Positions 1 through 8,315 of a stretch of DNA of 8,914 nucleotides are shown piece by piece. A program made the position numbers and the translations under genes. The notes beneath the pieces were generated by a model that worked only from the letters and a program-made list of their open reading frames with translations, did not search any database and was not told the DNA's origin. How positions within the stretch are numbered: position 1 is the first letter of the stretch; every line of letters starts with the position of its first letter. Origin of the DNA: Chitinophagales bacterium (GTDB lineage Bacteria > Bacteroidota > Bacteroidia > Chitinophagales > UBA2359); assembly GCA_020629335.1 (NCBI GenBank), contig JAHDDN010000216.1, positions 1 to 8,914 on the forward strand, given 5' to 3'.

Positions 1-1
1 A

Positions 2-70
2 GCTAAAAATAAGCTCATCAAGAATGCACGAATAATTACCTTCAACTACTTAAGATTCAAAATATTTTGA
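2..70 (+). CDS. C-terminal end of an upstream gene (partial, tentative)
   Basis: Reading from base 2, one frame stays open for 22 codons and ends at TGA 68-70. The other two plus frames close within the first 35 bases. The tail is basic and hydrophobic, ending in LRFKIF. The TGA shares its last base with the ATG at 70 (TGATG), a common arrangement for translationally coupled neighbours, and this is the main support. Twenty-two open codons could occur by chance, and nothing in the tail identifies a family, so the product is unknown. If real, this gene heads an operon with the serine hydrolase and the secreted protein downstream. Confidence 0.4.
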   Translation, partial: AKNKLIKNARIITFNYLRFKIF

Positions 71-1275
71 TGAAAATGATACTGAAAATACTGGGATTAT
101 TAGCCATTGTTTTGCTTCTTGTTGTTCTATTCAATATTGAAAGATTGACCCGTGTCTATCAAGTAATTCGGCTGTTTGATGAAGATCGTATTGTTTATAA
201 TTTTCAAAATATAGATCAATTAATTGATTGTTCTACAATACAGGCAAGCCCGCAACCTTATCAATTCCCAAGAAAGATGAATTACCAACTCCCCACCACA
301 TTCGACTTCGAGGGCAGGCCTTATAATACAGAGGATTATTTCAAAAACACCAATACCGAAGGTTTTCTCGTGCTTCATAGAGATAGTATTATTTTTGAGG
401 AATACTATAATGGCCTTCAGGAAAATTCCATTCATATTTCATGGTCTGTTGCCAAATCTTTTGTTTCTACTCTAATGGGCATCGCCCATGATGAAGGCTT
501 AGTGGATATAGAAAAAACGGTAACAGATTATTTGCCCGATTTCAAAAATACGGCTTATGATGGTGTTAGAATTAAGGACGTACTTCAAATGAGTTCTGGT
601 GTGAAATTTAATGAGGATTATTCTGACTTTAATTCGGATATTAATCGATTCGGAAGAACCATTGCGATGAATACTTCCTTCAAAGAGTTTAGTAAATCTT
701 TGAAAAAGGATCGTGAACCTGGCACCTTTTGTCATTATGTAAGTATCGATACTCAAGTAATCGGTTTTATTCTGAATGAAGTGACAGGCAAAAGTCTTAC
801 CGCCTATTTAAAAGAAAAAATTTGGGATCCAATGGGCATGGAATTCGATGCTAAATGGATAGTAGATAATAAAGGATTTGAAATGGCTTTGGGAGGATTA
901 AATGTTACCCTAAGAGATTATGCTAAGTTAGGGCAGCTCTTTCTAAATGAAGGAAATTTTAATGGCAAACAAATAGTATCCAGCGAATGGGTGAAGGCGG
1001 CAATCACTCCTGACGCCCCTCACTTAATGCCAGGAGATAATGGCCTTTCAAGTCATCATTACGGATACGGCTATCAATGGTGGATACCTCAGCATGATGA
1101 GGGCGCTTATTTTGCGTCAGGCATTTATAATCAATACATTTATGTCAAACCTTCATTGGATCTGGTCTTTGTAAAATTAAGTGCTAACCATCACTTCAAA
1201 ACAGAAGGCCCACTTACAAAAGATGTTCATACTGCTATGTTTAAATCTTTTGTTGATGATTTTAAAATCCACTAA
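70..1275 (+). CDS. Membrane-anchored serine hydrolase, beta-lactamase class C / NylB-like family
   Basis: The protein has 401 residues. Residues 4-21 form one hydrophobic helix with no convincing signal-peptidase site, so the catalytic domain is probably tethered outside the inner membrane. The penicillin-binding-protein/class C fold is marked by SVAK (126-129), giving the catalytic Ser126 and Lys129. It is followed by the family-typical GL-x-DIEK-x-V-x-DYLPDF stretch and by PGT-x-x-x-YVS, whose Tyr223 and Ser225 form the second motif. The third motif position reads ASG (349-351) before IYNQYIYV, rather than the KTG or HxG of true beta-lactamases. That pattern fits the esterase/6-aminohexanoate-dimer hydrolase branch, so an amidase, esterase or peptidase role is likelier than antibiotic resistance. 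The substrate cannot be told. I chose ATG 70 over the in-frame TTG at 67 because it forms a TGATG overlap with the upstream frame; ATG 76 is also possible. The next gene follows after 12 bases. Confidence 0.9.
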   Translation: MKMILKILGLLAIVLLLVVLFNIERLTRVYQVIRLFDEDRIVYNFQNIDQLIDCSTIQASPQPYQFPRKMNYQLPTTFDFEGRPYNTEDYFKNTNTEGFLVLHRDSIIFEEYYNGLQENSIHISWSVAKSFVSTLMGIAHDEGLVDIEKTVTDYLPDFKNTAYDGVRIKDVLQMSSGVKFNEDYSDFNSDINRFGRTIAMNTSFKEFSKSLKKDREPGTFCHYVSIDTQVIGFILNEVTGKSLTAYLKEKIWDPMGMEFDAKWIVDNKGFEMALGGLNVTLRDYAKLGQLFLNEGNFNGKQIVSSEWVKAAITPDAPHLMPGDNGLSSHHYGYGYQWWIPQHDEGAYFASGIYNQYIYVKPSLDLVFVKLSANHHFKTEGPLTKDVHTAMFKSFVDDFKIH

Positions 1276-1287
1276 TTAATTTCAATT

Positions 1288-4200
1288 ATGCGTATTTCAT
1301 TATTTATATTAGGAATCTTATTCAGCTTATCTTTTATAGCCCAAGCCCAAAATGCTAGCTGGGAAATCAAAGATGTATTTCCTAAGCCAGAAGGCCAAAT
1401 AAATGCTAGTTTACAAATCGATAATGAGCTAATTATTGGTGGGACTAATTGGGATCAATACAAATACCATCCATTAATTTATAGGTTAAATAGTGAAGGA
1501 AATATTATTTGGTCAACTGTTGATTTTGATGATTTTGACTATGAGGAGCTTGATCACAGTATTATCGAAATAATATTAGGTCAAGACGATTTTTTATATG
1601 CTTTGAAAAGAGCTTTCCCATTTGAAATTTGGAAAGTCAACCCAAATTCAGGCGAGATTATTTGGAGAGAAGTCTTAGATATTTATCCATTTGATGACAA
1701 TTACCATTTATTAGACTATAATAATGATCAAATATTACTCGCTTATTTAGATGAAGAAAGCGCTGAGACAATGTCTATTGTCAATAAAAGTGATGGTAGC
1801 TTTGAGGCGACCTACTCTCTGGATAATTTAGGAAGCAATTTACCATTTGCTATTACTGCCGATCAAGATGGAAACATTTATTATTCCCAACAAGATACGA
1901 TCACTAAGTTAAGTGGATCTGATCTTACACAAATCCTTTGGAAGGAAGCAGTAACAGGTGATGACGACATTCAATTTTTTCAAAAATTTTACTTTGACGA
2001 ACTTTATAATAAGCTTTACATTTACGGTCAAGATGATGGAGGTTTTAATGAGCCTTTAATAGCAGCTATAGACCCAGGAACAGGCTTTACAGATTGGATG
2101 TATTTTACAGAATCGAACATGAATGCATCTTATTCTTGTATAGAGGTAGATGAGGCAGGGATATATTTTTCTTCTAAGTTCACCTCAATAATTGGTGGTA
2201 ATTATCCCTGTCTTATTCATCGTATTGATAGAGCAACTCAATCCATGGATTGGCATCTAATCACAAATTTTGACAATAATCTTTCTCAAGCACCAATTGA
2301 TATGTTAATTCAAGGAAACGATTTATATCTTAGTGGTTATCACACCTCTTATAGCTTTGGTACTGGTTTATGGGGGATTATGAAGATTGATGCAGCTCTG
2401 GGAGAAAAAGTCTATAGTAATACCATTATTAATGATAATTATGAAGGAGAAGAAAATAGCAGTATTGGTAAAGGTATCTTCATGATAGATAATGAACTAT
2501 ACACAGCAGGTCAGTTACAAACGGAAGAATATAAGGTCACCAACGCTTTAGTTCATATAGACAAAGAAACAGGAGAGCAATTGAACACAAAATACTTAGG
2601 AGGCAGGTATGAACTGCCAGTAAGTGTCATTGATAGCAAAAAAATGAATGGAGATGATAGAAGCGTTTTTTTACTAAATGATGGAATAAATGTTCATTTA
2701 CAAATGAGAGAAGCTAACGGAGAAATATTATGGGATCAATTTTTCATCAAAGATGACTTTGGATTTGGTCACGCTTTAGATATTAGCGAAGAAAATAAAA
2801 TCAATATTGCCGTCACTACTTGGGCTGGCAATAATATATCTCCCTATTATTATGATGGAGAAACAGACAATACTTATATTCTCCAATATGACGAAAATGG
2901 CAATTTACTTAGTGAAGCTTTTTTTGATGAACCGAACTTTCCTTCTGGTACTGGAGTAGTTACTCCAATTGACATATTAGATGATGGTCAGACACTTTTT
3001 TTGGTTTATAAAAATGGAGATAATGAAACGCTACTAAGAAAAATAGAAAATGAAATCGTAAGTGAAAGTATTAGTTTCAACATGATCATATCTAACGATG
3101 ACTCAAAAAACATTCTAATTGATAATGATAGTCAAATTTTGCTCTTTGGCAACAACTCTATCAAAGTTATTGAGAAAGAGGATCTAACTAGCACAAGCAT
3201 TAGCTCAACTGGTCAAGTTTTTTTAGATCTAAAAAAGCTGGATGATGATCTTGTTTTTACAAGTGGTTTTTCAAATACCGGACATTTTACCTCCTTGTTT
3301 TCCTTAGATATTATGGATACTATTTGGACTGCCAAATATCCTCCATTTGGAAGTTTTGTTAATATGGCCTTAGATGCCGAAAATGAATATGCTTACCTCC
3401 ATGGTGTTGTGAATGATTCGTCTATCGTAAGAAAAGTTGCTATGGCGGATGGCAACTTAGAATGGGAAGTCTTTACAGGAGCAGGAGAACCAGCACTTTG
3501 TACATCTAATGATATAGCCTATAATGATTTCAATGATCAAATCATCCTTTGTGGTTCTAAAAAAGAAAGTATAGTTAATGACTCGCTTTCTGGAGTGTTC
3601 TTAGATATTTTTGATACTAATGGAGAACGTCTTTTTTCAGAAATTAAAACAACAGATAAGCTGGGTAGCAATGAAGCAATGACTGCAACTGTACTTAGTA
3701 ATGGTTCTTTCTATATTGGCGGACATTACATGAAAACAGAAAACGACTACCCTATTGGTTTTATTGATCAATATGAAAGTGATTTCATCACCAATGCTGT
3801 TCATGGAAAAGTCTTTTGGGATGAAAACAATAATGGCTTAATGGAACAAGAAGAAAGCACCTTAAATCTCGGTCAAGTATGGATTGATTCTACTGCAACT
3901 GCTTTTGTATTAGATGGACGATTTATCAGTTCTCTTCCATATGGTAATCATTCATTTACTTACCTCATAGATCCAAATTGGATGCTAAGCTCTGACACTT
4001 TAGTCTATGAAATAGAATTAACGGATGAGCCAAATGATACACTTTGCTTTGGTGTCATTCCCATTTTTGATATGGCTAGTGTTGAAACAAGTATACATTC
4101 TTCGATTTTACGATGTAACCAAGAGGCTACTATTTGGCTTCACTATAAAAATACTGGCACCCAAATAAATAATGGATCGCTTTATCTGGAGTATCCGAAT

Positions 4201-5136
4201 GATCTTATTTATCAATCTGCTAGTATGATGCCTGATAATATTGAAGCTAATCGGCTTTATTGGGAATTTACTGATTTACTCCCTGCTAATTCGGATGACA
4301 TCGCTATAATTTTTGATATGCCAGGAGTTAGTGCAATAGGAGAACTACTGCCATTTGAGAGTAAAGTATATTTGAATGATGGAAACGGTATTGTCATAGA
4401 TTCTTTCGATTATCAATACTCTGATACTTTGAGGTGTGCTTATGATCCTAATGACAAACTGGTCAATCCTCCAGGAGTCGGTGATGCTAATTACACGCTA
4501 TTTGAACAAGAATTATTTTACACAATACGCTTCCAAAATACAGGAAATGATACAGCCTTTGTCGTCAATTTAGTGGATACGCTTGATAGTAATTTAGACT
4601 TAACTAGCTTTAGTTATTTGAGTTCAAGCCATGATTTAACATCCTTAACTCTTGAAGAAAGAGTATTAAATTTCGAATTTGATAATATCCTTTTACCAGA
4701 CTCTACCACTAATGAGCCTCAAAGCCATGGATATGTAAGTTATAAAATCAGTCCAATTCAAGCTTTAGAAGAGATGACTAGTATAAAAAATCGAGCAGGA
4801 ATAATTTTCGATAGTAATCCGCCTATTATAACCAACACAACGAATAATACGCTAGTTAGTGAATTACCAGTCTACATTGAGACTGTGGAAACCGCTAATT
4901 TCCTAAACATAAGCCCAAATCCAGTAGAAAACTTTTTTTACTTAGAGTTAGACGATGCAATAAAATTGCCTGTAAAGATAAGAATACACGATGCTATAGG
5001 AGGCTTAATTGAAAACTTTGAAGCTACAATAAGTTCTAAAGTGATAAAAACTGAAAAATGGGAAACTGGGTGGTATCAAGTAGAATTAATTGATGCTAAT
5101 GGTCATCAATATAACAGCATCATCATTAAACAATAA
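1288..5136 (+). CDS. Large secreted repeat protein with DUF7619-like domain and T9SS type A sorting domain
   Basis: The protein has 1282 residues. Residues 1-20 are a Sec signal peptide, with likely cleavage at AQA|QN. Residues about 30-830 are acidic and beta-rich, with recurring G-x-I/L-x-W or I-x-W units (Trp75, 126, 218, 482, 680, 726), as in PQQ-like beta-propeller repeats. A GKVFWDENNNG segment at 840-850 resembles the calcium-binding start of SdrD-B-like domains. Residues about 930-1049 look like a DUF11/CARDB-type beta-sandwich (HYKNTGTQINNG, LYWEFTDLLP). Residues about 1050-1190 match DUF7619: AYDPNDK, IRFQNTGNDTAF, LPDSTTNEPQSHGYVSYKI and then IIFDSNPPIITN. From about 1203 to the end is a Por-type sorting domain (LNISPNPVENFFYLEL ... 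GWYQVEL), which routes the protein through the type IX system to the surface or medium. Enzyme motifs are not evident; an adhesive or structural role is a guess. It starts 12 bases after the hydrolase stop and is probably co-transcribed. Confidence 0.93.
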   Translation: MRISLFILGILFSLSFIAQAQNASWEIKDVFPKPEGQINASLQIDNELIIGGTNWDQYKYHPLIYRLNSEGNIIWSTVDFDDFDYEELDHSIIEIILGQDDFLYALKRAFPFEIWKVNPNSGEIIWREVLDIYPFDDNYHLLDYNNDQILLAYLDEESAETMSIVNKSDGSFEATYSLDNLGSNLPFAITADQDGNIYYSQQDTITKLSGSDLTQILWKEAVTGDDDIQFFQKFYFDELYNKLYIYGQDDGGFNEPLIAAIDPGTGFTDWMYFTESNMNASYSCIEVDEAGIYFSSKFTSIIGGNYPCLIHRIDRATQSMDWHLITNFDNNLSQAPIDMLIQGNDLYLSGYHTSYSFGTGLWGIMKIDAALGEKVYSNTIINDNYEGEENSSIGKGIFMIDNELYTAGQLQTEEYKVTNALVHIDKETGEQLNTKYLGGRYELPVSVIDSKKMNGDDRSVFLLNDGINVHLQMREANGEILWDQFFIKDDFGFGHALDISEENKINIAVTTWAGNNISPYYYDGETDNTYILQYDENGNLLSEAFFDEPNFPSGTGVVTPIDILDDGQTLFLVYKNGDNETLLRKIENEIVSESISFNMIISNDDSKNILIDNDSQILLFGNNSIKVIEKEDLTSTSISSTGQVFLDLKKLDDDLVFTSGFSNTGHFTSLFSLDIMDTIWTAKYPPFGSFVNMALDAENEYAYLHGVVNDSSIVRKVAMADGNLEWEVFTGAGEPALCTSNDIAYNDFNDQIILCGSKKESIVNDSLSGVFLDIFDTNGERLFSEIKTTDKLGSNEAMTATVLSNGSFYIGGHYMKTENDYPIGFIDQYESDFITNAVHGKVFWDENNNGLMEQEESTLNLGQVWIDSTATAFVLDGRFISSLPYGNHSFTYLIDPNWMLSSDTLVYEIELTDEPNDTLCFGVIPIFDMASVETSIHSSILRCNQEATIWLHYKNTGTQINNGSLYLEYPNDLIYQSASMMPDNIEANRLYWEFTDLLPANSDDIAIIFDMPGVSAIGELLPFESKVYLNDGNGIVIDSFDYQYSDTLRCAYDPNDKLVNPPGVGDANYTLFEQELFYTIRFQNTGNDTAFVVNLVDTLDSNLDLTSFSYLSSSHDLTSLTLEERVLNFEFDNILLPDSTTNEPQSHGYVSYKISPIQALEEMTSIKNRAGIIFDSNPPIITNTTNNTLVSELPVYIETVETANFLNISPNPVENFFYLELDDAIKLPVKIRIHDAIGGLIENFEATISSKVIKTEKWETGWYQVELIDANGHQYNSIIIKQ

Positions 5137-5157
5137 ATTAGTTACTCAGTATATTTA

Positions 5158-6714
5158 TCAAACACTTTGTTTAATAGATTCCTCCACAGCTTCTTTTTTA
5201 GCTGAAATTAGCTTACTTAATGGGGTATAATTGATTTTACTTTCTAACCAGTTAACCACTGCTACATTGTGAACCTTATAGGGTAGTAACTCCTTTTGTA
5301 TCTCTTGATACAGTTTTTGATAAAAAGATTGAAGATCTTTAGAACCAACATTTCTCAGTTTCCTTAATAGCTTCAAAACCGCTTTATGGAATGGGCTTTC
5401 CAGCTTATGTTTTCTTACATAAAAGTATAAAGCATTAAAGCTTGATTCGTAATATTCCAATTCGAATTTTTCCTTTTTATACAACTCAAGCTGAGCTATT
5501 AAGGAAACCGTTTTAACTGTAAAGTAGTGCTGAGGGCGCTTATTTAAGTTAAATTCATTTTCAATTACTAATATCAAATTATAGCATTCTTCATAATCTT
5601 CAGTAAAGAAATAGCTAAGCATAAACATTAGATAAAACTCCCAAGAATATACTTCATTTGCTTGGCAATATTTATTCACTTCCTCCTCATCATTCAGGAT
5701 CATTTCTAATATTCTCTCATAATCATAAAGATACATTAAGGTATTCAACTGGAAGGTGCAATTCAATGTTTTATAAGCACTCATGATGTGATCATTAAAA
5801 TAATCCGCATAATCCTCAGGGAAGCTTTTAACTTTTTCAAGTTGTTTCAAAGCTCCAGCATTATCTCCTGCTAAATTTAATTGAGAAATATAGTTAAATT
5901 GAACTGATAAAAAGGTTCTGAAGAACTGAGGTAAAAATTGAGGATTTGTCTCATACAAATCAATCAATTTTTCTTGGTAAAACAACTGAAGATTTACATC
6001 AGCATCCATATGATGATAGAGCTTATGAGACATATAAAAATTCCGCTTAGCAGCAAAAGTTGTTGCTAAGGACTCATCACTAAAATAAGGGTTTTCGATT
6101 AATTCTCTTAATATTTTATTATCCGTATTTTCATCGACCTTGGTATTTTTAAGGAATAACAAATACATCATTCGACAAATCTTAAGGATCTCCAACTCAC
6201 TTTTCAAGTGAGTACTTTCCTCTACCATTAATTGAAGATTCTCTTCCCATTCAACATCATGTTCTAAAACCCCCTCTTGATTAATTAAAAACAACATCAG
6301 ATAGCGGATTTGTGGCATCGCTGCATAAGATTCATTGTCTTTAGCTAATTTAAGCGCCTTTTCTGTTAATTTACGAGCTAAGGCCAATTGGCTCTTTCCA
6401 ATTAAGATTTGAGCTTGCGTGCATAAGTTCGAAATTTGAACTAAATGATGCTCTCCTTTATCGTAATACTGTAAAAAATCAATAATGAATTGTTGAAGCT
6501 GGTGCTTAGCATAGGATAGTTTTTCAGAATTTAATCCTAATTCCTTTTTTAAAGATTCTTCATCATATGATTTTTGCTTTCTGATGGCTTCATATAACTT
6601 CACTAAGACAGGATTCTCTTCCTTCTGATATTTACGGATAAAAAGTATAAAACTTCTATTTTCACCAACAGTTAAACAATGCACTAAATTGTAGAGTAAA
6701 TTTGCGGATTTCAT
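5158..6714 (-). CDS. Uncharacterised all-helical (TPR-like) protein of a Bacteroidota family
   Basis: The 518-residue protein has no signal peptide and no convincing membrane span, so it is probably cytoplasmic. The N-terminus (about 4-84) follows a pattern I recognise from many Bacteroidota proteins of unknown role: L-x-x-LV-x-x-LT-x-x-E-x-R-x-F-x-LF, then KLYEAIRKQKSYDEE, then a helix ending IIDFLQYY. Residues about 90-450 are predicted to be nearly all helix, in paired-helix units resembling degenerate tetratricopeptide repeats, such as QILIGKSQLALARKLTEKALKLAK (95-125) and AGDNAGALKQLEKV (282-295). The tail contains VAVVNWLESKI (484-494). TPR-like folds normally bind other proteins, so a scaffold or regulatory role is possible, but no partner or catalytic residue can be named. 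It converges on the secreted-protein gene with 21 bases between the stops. A separate promoter probably lies in the 195-base gap upstream. ATG 6714 gives the conserved N-terminus. Confidence 0.85.
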   Translation of the reverse strand: MKSANLLYNLVHCLTVGENRSFILFIRKYQKEENPVLVKLYEAIRKQKSYDEESLKKELGLNSEKLSYAKHQLQQFIIDFLQYYDKGEHHLVQISNLCTQAQILIGKSQLALARKLTEKALKLAKDNESYAAMPQIRYLMLFLINQEGVLEHDVEWEENLQLMVEESTHLKSELEILKICRMMYLLFLKNTKVDENTDNKILRELIENPYFSDESLATTFAAKRNFYMSHKLYHHMDADVNLQLFYQEKLIDLYETNPQFLPQFFRTFLSVQFNYISQLNLAGDNAGALKQLEKVKSFPEDYADYFNDHIMSAYKTLNCTFQLNTLMYLYDYERILEMILNDEEEVNKYCQANEVYSWEFYLMFMLSYFFTEDYEECYNLILVIENEFNLNKRPQHYFTVKTVSLIAQLELYKKEKFELEYYESSFNALYFYVRKHKLESPFHKAVLKLLRKLRNVGSKDLQSFYQKLYQEIQKELLPYKVHNVAVVNWLESKINYTPLSKLISAKKEAVEESIKQSV

Positions 6715-6759
6715 AGGTCGGTACAGTTTTCTCCAGAATAAAACAATGAAAACACAATA

Positions 6760-6785
6760 CTGTTACAACAGCTAAAAAAATTTAG
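6760..6785. repeat. Two abutting short dyads
   Basis: CTGTT-AC-AACAG (6760-6771) is followed without a gap by CTAAA-AAAA-TTTAG (6772-6785). They lie 46-71 bases upstream of the helical-protein start codon at 6714, a plausible distance for promoter-proximal regulation. Each arm is only five bases, so chance is a serious alternative. Confidence 0.25.
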
Positions 6786-6816
6786 TTCAAATAGCTCAGC
6801 ATATAGAGATAGTCCG

Positions 6817-6837
6817 TAACTATAATATTATACGTTA
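6817..6837. repeat. 21-base near-perfect inverted repeat (candidate operator or hairpin)
   Basis: The arms TAACTATAAT and ATTATA-C-GTTA pair over ten positions with one unpaired C (6833). The inner TATAATATTATA is a perfect 12-base palindrome. The repeat lies about 73 bases past the oxygenase stop and just over 100 bases before the start of the helical-protein gene. It could be an operator, a weak 3' hairpin of the oxygenase transcript, or an AT-rich coincidence. It is not followed by a T-run, so it is not a standard terminator. Confidence 0.4.
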
Positions 6838-6855
6838 GTGAGTAATGAAAGGTAC

Positions 6856-6874
6856 TTTTTTTAGCTTAAAAAAA
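6856..6874. repeat. A/T-only hairpin T7-A-GCT-T-A7
   Basis: Seven T's and an A pair with a T and seven A's across a GCT loop. It lies about 36 bases beyond the oxygenase stop codon on the minus strand. It may weakly help to end or protect that transcript, but it has no G/C pairs in the stem, so a true terminator function is doubtful. Confidence 0.25.
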
Positions 6875-6909
6875 CAATTAGTATAATAGCTTACACTATT
6901 TCATTCATT

Positions 6910-8181
6910 CTAAATATTAGTTAATAAGTTAGTACTGGATTTCTTTTCTTTTGTTCTACTAAAATAAAGTGTCATTAAAAGTGCTATAACCATGTAAATT
7001 AACATAAAATAGGTCATTCCTTCTCCAAAAGTTTCTAAATGGAACCAACTACCAAGCTGATATATAATCCCTACTCCCAATATTAACTTAAATATCTCTA
7101 TAGGAATAGCCAGCTTATGTTGATCCATTAATGTAGTGTAGGCAAATATAGTAAAAAATATAAACAATGAGTATGCGATTACCTCATAATATTGAAAATT
7201 ACTAAACTGATATACAAATAGATATAATAAAATCGAGCAAAAAATAAACTGAAACCATGACCAAGCTATTAGGCCCATAGAAAGAGTTGGATTATACTTC
7301 TTTCGAGTATAAACACCTGGAATCTCTAAAGGATATTTCTCTGAAACATCTTCGGGACGCCAGCCTGTAGGCTTAAACCAAATCAAAATTTTGTCTTTTA
7401 GTTTTTGGGTACGCCAAGCATCTTTGATTAATTGCCACATATGCATAAAATTAATCACTACTGGATTCCAAGTATTGACTGGTTTTACAGTCCCGTAAAC
7501 TGGTGGAATCTCCTCTTTTTCTTCTTGGAAAGTACCAAACCATCTGTCCCACAAAACAAATATAGCTGAGTAATTTTTATCTAAGTATTCTGGATTAACA
7601 GCATGATGTACCCGATGATGAGAAGGGGTCATCAATATATACTCCAAAAAGCCCATTCTACCAATCAAAGTGGTATGGTACCAAAATTGAGCAAATAAAT
7701 GTATAGGAGCGACAACGCCGATCACTTCAGGCGGAATACCCAAGAGGGCTAAAGGTATACTTAAGAAAAAATAAACCCCTAAGACTTCTGAAATTTCTTG
7801 ACGTAATGCACATGGTAAGTTAAACTCCTCACTGGAATGGTGTATGATATGACGATTCCACATAACATTAATCGTATGATTAAATCGGTGGGCCCAATAA
7901 GAAGCGAAATCAATCCCTACGAAAGCGATTAAATACAAAGCGACACTGGATTGGATATCAAATATTCCAATCTTGGATTCCATCCATTCATAACTCACTA
8001 TGACGATGCTCAAGCCAAGTAAACTCTTCAATACATTAGTCATACCTGAACTCAAACTCGAAATTGTATCCATGCCACTATAAACGTCCTTTTTCATCCA
8101 TTTTGCTAGTAAAAACTCAATTACTATTAACACAAAAAAGAAAGGAATTGCATAGCGTAACGCCATTGCATAAGCCTCCAT
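6910..8181 (-). CDS. Integral membrane di-iron oxygenase, alkylglycerol monooxygenase-like (sterol desaturase / fatty acid hydroxylase superfamily)
   Basis: The 423-residue protein has several membrane segments: about 10-27, 50-66, 78-94, 133-170, 302-325, 333-351, 360-378 and 388-408. The histidine clusters that bind the two irons are complete: HRFNH (98-102), HIIHH (111-115) and HHRVHH (188-193). The surrounding residues, [15 protein letters not shown] (114-128) and TPSHHRVHH...DKNY...LWDRWFGTF (185-218), closely follow animal alkylglycerol monooxygenase rather than plain sterol desaturases. The length and the C-terminal membrane extension also fit. AGMO cleaves the ether bond of alkylglycerols using oxygen and tetrahydrobiopterin. 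An ether-lipid or related lipid substrate is therefore plausible, but the bacterial reaction and cofactor are not shown here. ATG 8181 is preceded by a purine-rich AGAGAG; ATG 8166 (Met6) is an alternative start. No pathway partner is adjacent, and the gene probably has its own promoter. Confidence 0.92.
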   Translation of the reverse strand: MEAYAMALRYAIPFFFVLIVIEFLLAKWMKKDVYSGMDTISSLSSGMTNVLKSLLGLSIVIVSYEWMESKIGIFDIQSSVALYLIAFVGIDFASYWAHRFNHTINVMWNRHIIHHSSEEFNLPCALRQEISEVLGVYFFLSIPLALLGIPPEVIGVVAPIHLFAQFWYHTTLIGRMGFLEYILMTPSHHRVHHAVNPEYLDKNYSAIFVLWDRWFGTFQEEKEEIPPVYGTVKPVNTWNPVVINFMHMWQLIKDAWRTQKLKDKILIWFKPTGWRPEDVSEKYPLEIPGVYTRKKYNPTLSMGLIAWSWFQFIFCSILLYLFVYQFSNFQYYEVIAYSLFIFFTIFAYTTLMDQHKLAIPIEIFKLILGVGIIYQLGSWFHLETFGEGMTYFMLIYMVIALLMTLYFSRTKEKKSSTNLLTNI

Positions 8182-8238
8182 ACTCTCTATAAATTTGATT
8201 TACACTGCTTGAAATTTAAACAAAATGGAAGACAAATA

Positions 8239-8273
8239 CAAATTTAGTTCTACTAACTCGAATTAAATAACAA
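8239..8273 (-). promoter_or_regulatory. Candidate Bacteroidota-type promoter for the AGMO-like gene
   Basis: On the minus strand, TAAATTTG (8246-8239) matches the Bacteroidota -7 consensus TAnnTTTG exactly. A TTG (8273-8271) lies 24 bases upstream, slightly more than the usual spacing to the -33 element. Transcription would begin near 8230, giving a leader of about 50 bases before ATG 8181. In such AT-rich DNA the -7 match alone is weak evidence. Confidence 0.4.
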
Positions 8274-8315
8274 TCGCTAATTTCTTATAATTATTTAAAC
8301 AATTCTATCGCTTAA

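Noticed and set aside
67..69. TTG start for the serine hydrolase
   Set aside because: ATG follows immediately at 70 and forms a TGATG junction with the upstream frame, so the TTG is unnecessary.
220..435. Minus-strand ORF of 71 codons
   Set aside because: It is fully antisense to the serine hydrolase, which has clear family motifs; the translation shows no recognisable domain.
499..756. Minus-strand ORF of 85 codons
   Set aside because: It is antisense to conserved parts of the hydrolase, including the YVS motif, and has no protein-like features of its own.
1519..1539. Short GATTTTGAT-type tandem repeat
   Set aside because: It only encodes an acidic VDFDDFDY stretch in the secreted protein and is too short to be called a repeat element.
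5137..5157. Bidirectional terminator between the convergent genes
   Set aside because: The 21-base spacer contains no inverted repeat or GC-rich stem, so any terminator must work differently or overlap the coding ends.
6856..6874. Intrinsic terminator for the AGMO-like gene
   Set aside because: The stem is made only of A/T pairs and no T-run follows it in the minus direction, so it is recorded only as a repeat.
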